From assembly GCA_964019155.1 (NCBI GenBank), contig OZ025240.1, positions 44,230,746-44,294,745 of the forward strand: a DNA stretch of 64,000 nucleotides. Reading direction: 5' to 3'. Positions within the stretch are counted from its first letter, which is position 1. Every line of letters begins with the position of its first letter. Below the pieces are notes generated by a model, which made no database searches, was not told the DNA's origin, and was given only the letters and a program-made list of their open reading frames with translations. Made by a program: the position numbers and the translations under genes. This stretch comes from Osedax fenrisi (lineage: Eukaryota; Annelida; Polychaeta; Sabellida; Siboglinidae). Positions 22,808 through 64,000 of this stretch are shown here, one piece after another.

Positions 22808-23923
22808 CAGTAGACCGGTTCGTTCGATTCAATTTTTAATCCTTCATATAAAATATAATACATATCTATATTTTAGTATAATATGTATTAACAATTTTTA
22901 TAAAAAATTAGTTACCTTTGGTCACGAAGCATTTATAGTTTGAAATATAAATTATTATTTTTAAATAAAATGTATAATATTCCATGTATAATAGTAATGA
23001 CGCCATCTTATTATCTTTGATGTTTACAAATATTTAAATTAATATTTAAAATTAATTATGTATTTGTATTATATTTAATGAATTAATATAATATATTCCA
23101 TTATTTATATTTATTAATAATATAATATCTATATTTAATTTGTATATCTACAAATTACCAATATTAATGTCTCCTAAAACTCGAGAAAAGACACCATTTT
23201 ACAGTATTAATTTTAAAGTATTTATTTCAAAATAATTCAAAAAAATAATTAATTTTTAAAATTAATATATATAATTATACTTTACATAAATTTGAGTGAT
23301 CAGATTGTATTGAATTGTGGATATGAGTTAGATATAAATGTCCTTTATACAAATACAATTTAAAAAATTAAAAAATATGTAAATATATTTTGTATTTCAT
23401 ATTTCAAATAAAAATCCAAAAAAATTTACAAATGATATTAATTTTTTTTATAAAAATAATTTTTAATTTTTTAATAATTAATTTGAATTGTATTATTATT
23501 ATCTATAAATTATATATTTTAATTTTTTAAATTAAATTGTAATAATTTATTTATATTAAATTATACGATTTTTAGATATTTTTTTTTACTAAAATTATTT
23601 TATAAAATTTGGGCATCTAGATTGTTATGAAAAATATTTTGTATTGTTAATACTACTTGTTATATATGTTTCTAGGATATATCCATAGTTGGCTTAAAAA
23701 AAATCATTCAATTTTATAAAAATTGAATAAAACTTATTTCTATATCTCCCCATGTTAAATTTTATATGTATTCAATGTTAAAATTAAAAGGTCTCGTGAC
23801 ATAACAATATTTAAGATATATGTCTAAAATTTTAAACACTTATTTATTATAGCATACATAATTGTCAGAGATGTGAAGGTTTATAAAATTAAGAAAAAAA
23901 ATTGAGTATGAACCGGTCTACTG
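22808..23923. mobile_element. TA-flanked 1.1-kb inverted-repeat element
   Basis: The left terminus CAGTAGACCGGTTCGTTCG... and the right terminus ...GTATGAACCGGTCTACTG are inverted copies continuing for about 30 bp. Both ends are bounded by TA (22806-22807 and 23924-23925). This is the layout of a Tc1/mariner-type insertion. The ~1,116-bp interior is extremely A+T-rich with no open frame for a transposase, so the element is non-autonomous or decayed. Beyond the right end, alternating TACAGTG/CACTGTAC palindromes extend to about 23958. Confidence 0.75.
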
Positions 23924-24401
23924 TACAGTGTACAGTGTACACTGTACACTGTACAGTGTCAAGTAGATGTAATTCATTGCTAATTACATTATACAATTTG
24001 TGATGAACTTAATATGTATGGACATGCATACCTATAGGTATACCATTATTTACCTGAATAATAATGAATTATAGAAGACATGTATATGATAATCTGTATA
24101 AATAAAGTACTAATTGTTAATAGTGAAATCATCTTTTGTATCATATATAAATAATTCTAAGTTAATTTATCTTCTCTTATAAGATCATTGACATTTGGTA
24201 ACAGATCACTATGTGTGAGGTACGATATACTTAATAAACTATAAACCACAATTGCAGTCACTTTACCACAATAACTAGTGCATTATGGGTAATCTTTAGT
24301 AGCACTACATCATCAACAATATAAAGCTAATTAGATGTGTAACAATGAATAGTACCATTACCCGTGGTTACCTGTATTAGCAGATAATGGGTATTATACT
24401 T

Positions 24402-24559
24402 AGGGGCCTGGAACCATTTTGTATGTAGGGGGGACCAACCAATCAACATAAATTGTGTGGTAAAAGTGGGGGGGGGAGGGTAAAAGAGGAAGTCCCCCTA
24501 TATTTTAAAGTGGGGGGGAATGGGACATATCCCCCTGTCCCCCTGTTGCAGAGCCCCTA
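24402..24559. mobile_element. ~155-bp MITE family A, copy 1
   Basis: It begins AGGGGCCTGGAAC and ends GTTGCAGAGCCCCT (inverted termini). Inside are a TGTATGTAGGGGG(G)ACCAACC block, G-runs and C-runs. A second copy with the same layout lies at 42716-42865 inside a CRB intron. Confidence 0.75.
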
Positions 24560-24865
24560 ATTATATTAAAGATATGTTAGCTATTATATACAGCAGAATA
24601 ACTAACTATTAAGTATATTATACCTACACACACACACCAACACACACATACACACACACCTACACACACACATACACACACACACACCTACACACACATA
24701 CACACACCAACACACACACACACCACAGTAATAGGTGTTAGTGTTGACAGTTTAACACATACCTTAGCCTAACATAACTCCCTATACACTATACCCCTCC
24801 CCACCTTATCTTATGTACACTAATTCACTATTAGTAATCCATGTGCCCTGACATTCAGAACTACT

Positions 24866-24896
<31 letters not shown>

Positions 24897-26820
24897 GGAG
24901 TAGTGCTATAGTAATATACTACCATGTAGATGTTATGTGTACTTTGTTAATAGTTTTTCTCTAGTGATATACTGGTTAGTTTACTTAAATTAAAGTAGTT
25001 TGTCAATTCAGTGTATTTTTATAGGTATTCAATTATCACAAGTATTTATATCTTCAAATTCTATTGATTTTCAGATATAAGTTATTTGATATGTTTTTCT
25101 GTATGTATAACTTTAGATTTTTGTAATGCATCTTAAATTAAAAATAAACTAGTATAGTTTGTGTATAGTATTGTATAATAGTGTGTGTATGTGTATATAT
25201 GTGGTAAGAGCTAATATATATGTATACAATAGTGCCACATATCCATACATGATGCTTCATATCTATGAACAACTTATATATAGGTATATATGTAATGTGT
25301 ATGTATTGCATGCATAAGCTTACCATGTGATTGATATCAGCACTACCTTATGACAGTCTGTGATAATTGTAGTTAATGGTAGGCATGTGTAATAGCATCT
25401 AACATCTAATATACACATTTGTTGTATACAAGTGATTATAATTCATACTATATGCTGCATATTGTATTGTAAACCTGCCACCGCATAGAATAACTATAGT
25501 TTAGTACCTAGGTGATGTACAGCTAAATACATCACCTGTGCTGCTATGCCTATGTGGATAGTAACACACAGTGCTATGTCACATACTGTCACATACTGAC
25601 ACTGCATTATATTCTGCATCATCAGTATTGAAGCAGTAAGCACAGTTATGTTGATCTATCATTAATAAACCATATATTGTGTATATCACAACTTATATAC
25701 TATATATATACACACAATTTGAATCAAACTTCAATTACCTATCACCTGTGTTGCAGGTGAAGCCTACCTTTACCACCTGCTAACTAACAACCTCGCACCC
25801 ACCCACACACTCTCTCTATATCATATGTAGCCGTAGTACTAGCATACCTATAGGGCATTCGTGTTTGCTTCGGTTTTTATATATAGTTCCTATAGATCTG
25901 CCCATTACCATTAACACTACTACTTCATCAAGCATTCATGCCTGCTTCGGTTAATACTACTATTACCTTACGCCGCGTTCTTCATTAGCTAATGGTATAT
26001 ACTTATATTACCGATACCTTTATCCCCTAGGTCGTTAGCTGGGAGCTATAGTGGTATTCACGTTATAGTAGTCAAGTGCTTCTTTATACCACCCCACCTA
26101 GATAGGGTGCACTAGCAGATAACACCACTACATTCACTGCTGCCTATGTTTATGTGCGAGTGTGTGTGTTGGTGTGTGTGAGTGTGCGCGTTGTGCTCGA
26201 GTGCCCCACACTCACGGGGATAATAAGGACGATTGCCTTGTCCTTATCATTACTAAGGGTAATAATGCTGTTATTGTATACAATAGTAATATACATTGCA
26301 GTAGTGGGTCATTATCGAAATATCCTTAGTTAGAGGCTTTCGGGTATTTACTATAAATGTCGGGTTGTGTATGTGAATAGCTCAAATATATATTTTATAT
26401 TGTTTAAATATTTAAAATATTTTCTAAACAAAACTTTTACATATATGTTTAGCGACTTGCCATAGTTATTGGTTTCTCAACATGTAACTTATAGCTATTA
26501 AGTATTTAACTATAGTTACCCATTTATTTTGGGAAAACTAATTTACAATTATCGGGATCCAAATGTTCGCTATTTGAACTTCTAGATAACGTCGAACTTT
26601 TAAATATTTATATTGTTAATAGTGGATTTATATATATATATTATCATATCCCCCTGACAATACCTAATAATGTATGATATATTATATTGAATAATAACAA
26701 TCAATCAACATTACATAATATATTACATATTACATATAATAAGGGGTTACATAATGTATTACGATTCCTCATTCAGATCACTAGTTACAGATACCTACAC
26801 ACATACGTATGTATATAGTA

Positions 26821-27957
26821 CACAGTAAAAACTAAACGTTCATTAGACTCAATTTAAACATTCATTGGGTGGTCCAAATAGCGAACCTTTTATAACGTTC
26901 ATTGGACTCCAGTTTATAATGAACGTGTTTGCATAAACGTTCATTAGACTCTATATTCTAATGAACGTTTTTGCATAAACGTTCATTAGATTCTATATTC
27001 TAATGAACGTTTGTGTATAAACGTTCACTAGACTCTATATTCTAATGAACGTTTTTGTATAAACGTTCATTAGACTCTATATTATAATGAACGTTTATGC
27101 AAAAACGTTCATTAGACTCTATATTCTGAATATTTTATATTATTAATATGCTTATAATTATATATTTATTAGCGGAGATACGTTCATATTAGTATTTAAC
27201 TTGTAATGACTTATATATTACAATATTATATAATTACATATATGTTATATTTAATACATGAATTTAACATTAATAATATTTTTAATATTAAATACAATGT
27301 TTCAATATTTAATATTGATAAATCATTATAACATTATTTCAAATTTATATTATCTTAATTATCAATATAATTATGATTATAATTATTGTTGATTATTATA
27401 ATTAAGTTGATACATAAATGAAATTATGATGATATCAAAATAACATAGATACTTAAAGAATTTATTATTTTAAAATAGTAACTTTATTTATTAAATCATA
27501 ATATCAACTTAAATATAGAAATAAAATAATAATTGATACTTAATTCCATTAGTGCTAAATTAAATCAATTTAACAAAATAAAGAAAAATTAAAATATGAT
27601 ATTGTATCTATATATAAATAAATAATCTAGGCGAAAATTAATATTATTGGCAAGAATTTTTTTTAAATAATTCTGTATTTAATAATATATCTAAAGGTTC
27701 ATTGGAATTCAAATGTCTAAAGAACGTTTATATACCGTTGATAAACGTTCATTACACAACTATATTTCATGAACGTTTATGTTAAATTTTATAATATTAA
27801 AGGTTCATTGGACTCTGAAATGTCTAAAGAACGTTTATACACCATTTATAAACGTTCATTACACAACTATATTTCATGAACGTTTAGGTTAAATTTTATA
27901 ATATTAAACGTTCATTAGACTCTGAATGTGTCTAATGAACGTTTAGTTTTTACTGTG
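26821..27957. mobile_element. 1,137-bp TA-flanked element with hairpin arrays at both ends
   Basis: The termini CACAGTAAAAACTAAACGTT and AACGTTTAGTTTTTACTGTG are exact inverted repeats, each flanked by TA (26819-26820 and 27958-27959). The left subterminal zone (26890-27130) holds about five tandem ~54-bp units of the palindromic type AAACGTTCATTAGACTC...TATTCTAATGAACGTTT. The right zone (27695-27950) holds two ~120-bp units with the same AACGTTCATTA/TGAACGTTT arms. The centre is A+T-rich with no open reading frame. It is best read as a non-autonomous Tc1/mariner-like element with amplified subterminal hairpins. Confidence 0.8.
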
Positions 27958-28026
27958 TATAGTGTGTATAGTATAGTGTATATAGTATAGTGTATAGTGT
28001 ATATATATATAACAATATACTGTTAG

Positions 28027-28121
28027 TGGTACTGGTAGTGGTGGCGGAAGTCAATTAGCAGATTTACATAAACAATGCGGGCATGACTGGGTTAGAGAAA
28101 TAGATGCGGTATTGTTCAAGT
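28027..28121 (+). CDS. Candidate exon of unknown gene
   Basis: After GTTAG (28026) one frame is open and encodes GTGSGGGSQLADLHKQCGHD followed by WVREIDAVLFK. Possible donors are GTATTG at 28109 and GTAATT at 28122. Only the second leaves one base, which would fit the candidate exon at 30078-30113. The peptide looks coding but is not recognised. It may be an upstream CRB exon or belong to another gene. Confidence 0.3.
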
Positions 28122-28308
28122 GTAATTAATTATTATGTATATTCATACGTGTATATCCATGTACATCTATTAGTACTACGATTATGTATGTTTATACGTG
28201 CGTGTGTGTGTGTGCCTTACTTATAAGTATTTATATATAAATAGTTATTATACCTATACTTTACCAAAGACATTTTCTAAAGCCCACTTTACCAATGGGC
28301 TTTGACTT

Positions 28309-28353
<45 letters not shown>

Positions 28354-28759
28354 ATATATGATATATGATATATATATAATTGAAAGCCTAGATATACAAT
28401 AATCCACTACACAACTTCGGGAGCTCCTAAGTTATCGTATTACCCCAGCCCTTATAAACCCTTAGGGCTTTGGTAACACTATCATAATATTGCGGTAACC
28501 TGTTTGTAGGAATCAAATCGTGGTTAAATATAATTGCATATTTAATTAATAAGTGTATATTTATTAATAAGTATATATTTATACATTTAATTGATATTTA
28601 CAATAACCGAGATGACTATAGTTCTGACCACTGCAGTGCGATACCATCACTGTTGTTGTTGTGAACAGGTAGCAGGTATGCATAGGTCCACCTTTAACAT
28701 GTAGTAGATGTTGTATCATACAACTTGTATGGAACCGAGGTCTAAACCACTAGCATATC

Positions 28760-28801
<42 letters not shown>

Positions 28802-28862
28802 CAGGTATGTTATGATAGTTTTATGTTATATCTATTGTAGTAAACATCGCATGCTGCAATAC

Positions 28863-28921
28863 CACGTGCTGAAATACCACGTGCTAATATCACGTGCTGA
28901 TATCACGCTCGAATGCACGTG
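28863..28921. promoter_or_regulatory. Cluster of four CACGTG E-boxes
   Basis: Palindromic CACGTG occurs at 28863, 28878, 28891 and 28916, three of them in a repeated (AT)ACCACGTGCTGA-type context. The cluster sits ~2 kb upstream of the first certain CRB exon in a GC-richer stretch reaching 29110. CACGTG is the classic bHLH(-Zip) site. Whether it acts as a promoter here is inference. Confidence 0.4.
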
Positions 28922-29175
28922 ACAGACATGAACGTGTACATTCGCATTGAATTACCGGTGTGTGCGTGTATGTGTGTGCGGTGTGCGTTACTAGCATGCA
29001 ATGTTCGTGTTCCTGCGCACACTAACTATCGCACCTGTATTGTTATTCTATCTATCTCACTCTCACAAGGGGGCGCTCATTTATTACATCACACAGCGTT
29101 TATTGCGTAATAAATATCACATCTTAGGAAAGTAATCGCGTTTGTGAAGATAGAATGTGTTTGTTAAATGTGTGT

Positions 29176-29227
<52 letters not shown>

Positions 29228-29535
29228 ATGGGTGGGTGATTTTGTACGTATAGTATACATTTGTATAGTTGACACTTTGAATTAGAATCAACACATATAT
29301 ACATTTAATTAAAATATTCATATATATATATATATGATATATGCACGTACAAATACACAAGCACATTCTTGGTTACATCTTTACCTAGTTGTGTATACAC
29401 TAAATGCATGCAGTGGTCATCACTGCCTGCTAATTACCTCATCTTAGTATCAAGTGGTCATGGTCAAGTGATGTATAGCAGATGTGTGACCTCTGAACTG
29501 TGGTATCAGTATGTCTAGTGTAGTATAGGTGGCAG

Positions 29536-29873
<338 letters not shown>

Positions 29874-30077
29874 ATGGTGATGTTGGTGGTATTAGCAGTA
29901 ATAATGGTACTGTTTGTAGTACTGGTAAACTTTACATACTAGGGTAGTTGTATATTTATAATATATTTACATATATAAATAGTGTATTGTTGTAATTTTA
30001 TATATATTTTATATTTATATATATTATATTTATTAATTAATATATTCTGATTTCTATTTATTCTATTATTTATACAG

Positions 30078-30113
30078 TTTCGATAAGTTTGCAGTCTATT
30101 TCGATACCCAAAG
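30078..30113 (+). CDS. Candidate 36-nt exon just upstream of the first certain CRB exon
   Basis: The segment lies between TATACAG and a GTTAGT donor, the commonest donor in this gene. In the frame that joins exon 30976 it reads SISLQSISIPK with one base left, completing Val before CESSPC. The phases (1 in, 1 out) agree, but the length is short and no domain is visible. Confidence 0.35.
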
Positions 30114-30975
30114 GTTAGTGTAGTAGTGTCTAATCAATAATACACCTATACCTCCTAAACACCAGGGATTAGGGAAGGCTATACTTCTCTCTATACTATA
30201 CTTGTTATCTTATACTTATTGACTTCTATTCAACACTACCAACTACTGAGAAAGCTTGTTGATTAATCTATAAATAAAGCCAACTGTAATTGTTTTGTTC
30301 ATATATAGATAGATCTATACTATATTTATAATTAACCTATATCCATTGTCTGTTATGATCTAATATAGTTATGATTCATAACAATACATTATGTAACAGC
30401 GCACCATACTGTATACTAGAACAGCCAGTGTACAGTGTACATAGCATATCTGTCTAATGTCTAGAATAACACACGCACACACACACACACACATACACAC
30501 ACACACTCATACCTGTTATTATAACACTAATGACTTAGAGATGTGGTGCTATTATAATTCCCCTTTACATTAGTCTTTCTTATACCTAAACTGTTAATTA
30601 TGTATAGGTTATCTGTTATTATGTGTGTTCTGTTCTTTAGCACATTACACATGTATGTATGACATTTGTGTGACCACATTTGTACACTTATAAACATAAT
30701 TACCCAGGTCAATTATCATGTGGCATTAGTAAAAACATTCATAATTTACATGTGTCATCAGAAAGCATTAATAATATATTATCTATAGTTGAATTAGAAT
30801 AGAATATATCTATTTATGATTTATAGTATGCAAAGTAAATACCAGTAATTAGTATTTACCCACAATGCACCCTGTATGTGCTCATGTGGTAAACACACAG
30901 TGTTAACCTAGTGTTATGTAATAATCTAATCCCCCTCCCCCTCCCCCTACCTGTCTACACCCCCCCCCTTTGTAG

Positions 30976-63032
<32,057 letters not shown>

Positions 63033-63223
63033 GTTAGTTACATAGTAGTTACGTCATACTATAGTAATCATACTATAGTAGTGATATATAGTAGTCATAC
63101 TAGAGAGGCTATTCTTTAGAGAGGCTATCATTATCATATCATTATAGTATTTCTTTATATTTCTAATACATACATAGGTATACAAACAACAGTATACAAA
63201 CAATATACTGATATACATGTATG

Positions 63224-63302
<79 letters not shown>

Positions 63303-63731
63303 ATTAATACTTATTGATATGCTAAACAATAATGTATAGGTGTGTAGTAGTCTCAGGTAGTAAACACCCTAGCGAATATAACTACAATAAGAACAATAGC
63401 ATATCAGTATGCGTGTATGTATGTGTGTGTGTGCATGTGTGAGTGCGTGTATGCGTGTGCAGCTACTGTTATCTAATAGATAAAGGTCAGCAGGAAACAC
63501 ACAGTGGGGAGGAGGGGAGGGGTGAGGTGATCTATCAGAGGTCACTTATTACGTAACTATTGTTACACACACATACAGTGTACTGTACACACCTACGTGT
63601 GTGTGTGCTGTAGTAACAATGCTATTCTTGTTATTCTAGTGAATAAGTAGTAGTAGTAGTACTAATTATCAAAGCCCTCTGGTAATATCTATAATATATC
63701 TACAACATTTTCATCATATAATAAAACCTGA

Positions 63732-63768
<37 letters not shown>

Positions 63769-64000
63769 ATATATACACTATATATGGTAGGATGCGTAGC
63801 TATATTATTATGTTCCCCTTAATATACATTCAGGTTATTAATATAATATATGTATACCCATCATATATCAAGGCGATTATTACAGCAATAAATATTACAT
63901 AACATAGCTATTATAAAGTTCACCTCCACCACCTTCCCCTCCTCCTCCTCTGATTGCATAACACCCAGCATAGTGGTTCATAATACACGGTATCAAACAC
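63033..64000. other. Intron to the window edge
   Basis: It holds an inverted CATACTATAGTA-type stretch, a (TA)n run at 63228-63293, a GTGTGT-rich stretch near 63415-63460 and a second (TA)n run at 63733-63766. No exon is visible. Confidence 0.6.

Noticed and set aside
26890..27130. Possible CRISPR array
   Set aside because: The regularly spaced palindromic units have no unique spacers and lie inside a TA-flanked inverted-repeat element in an animal genome; no cas genes.

Overview
This is a window of very A+T-rich animal nuclear DNA. Introns and intergenic DNA look roughly three-quarters or more A+T by eye, and coding exons stand out as GC-richer islands. There are spliceosomal introns throughout, long (TA)n, (AGT)n and (GT)n runs, minisatellites and many small inverted-repeat elements. 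A Crumbs-type protein (EGF repeats interleaved with three laminin G domains) is known only from animals, so the source is a metazoan, probably an invertebrate. The sequence does not let me name the species.

Two genes are clear, both on the + strand. (1) 5356-14191 is a complete seven-exon gene for delta(3,5)-delta(2,4)-dienoyl-CoA isomerase (ECH1, 288 aa). It keeps the catalytic Asp/Glu/Asp set and ends in a peroxisomal AKL tail. Intron 2 carries a 14-bp minisatellite. Intron 4 is almost entirely (AGT)n and stays open in the coding frame. (2) From about 30976 to beyond the right edge runs a Crumbs (CRB) homologue. I resolved 37 consecutive exons whose phases all agree, about 1,576 codons: 19 EGF repeats, LamG1, EGF, LamG2, EGF plus a half-EGF, LamG3, then 3 EGF repeats. 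The N-terminus (signal peptide) is not securely placed. The transmembrane segment and cytoplasmic tail lie beyond the window.

Between the genes (14192-30975) is repeat-rich DNA. It holds two ~1.1-kb TA-flanked inverted-repeat elements (22808-23923 and 26821-27957), several MITE-like elements, a GC-rich promoter-like patch (20760-21260), an E-box cluster (28863-28921) and a few weak candidate exons. Positions 1-5355 hold only repeats and A+T-rich DNA.

The observations most worth a second look are these. Most splice donors fixed by the reading frame read GTT rather than GTA or GTG (25 of 43). A CpG-rich patch and signal-peptide ORF at 62390-63032 make the last EGF exon look dual-use: internal exon of Crumbs and first exon of a separately initiated secreted product. 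Tandem arrays begin or end right at splice sites in many introns. ECH1 and CRB have no evident functional link; they are simply neighbours.
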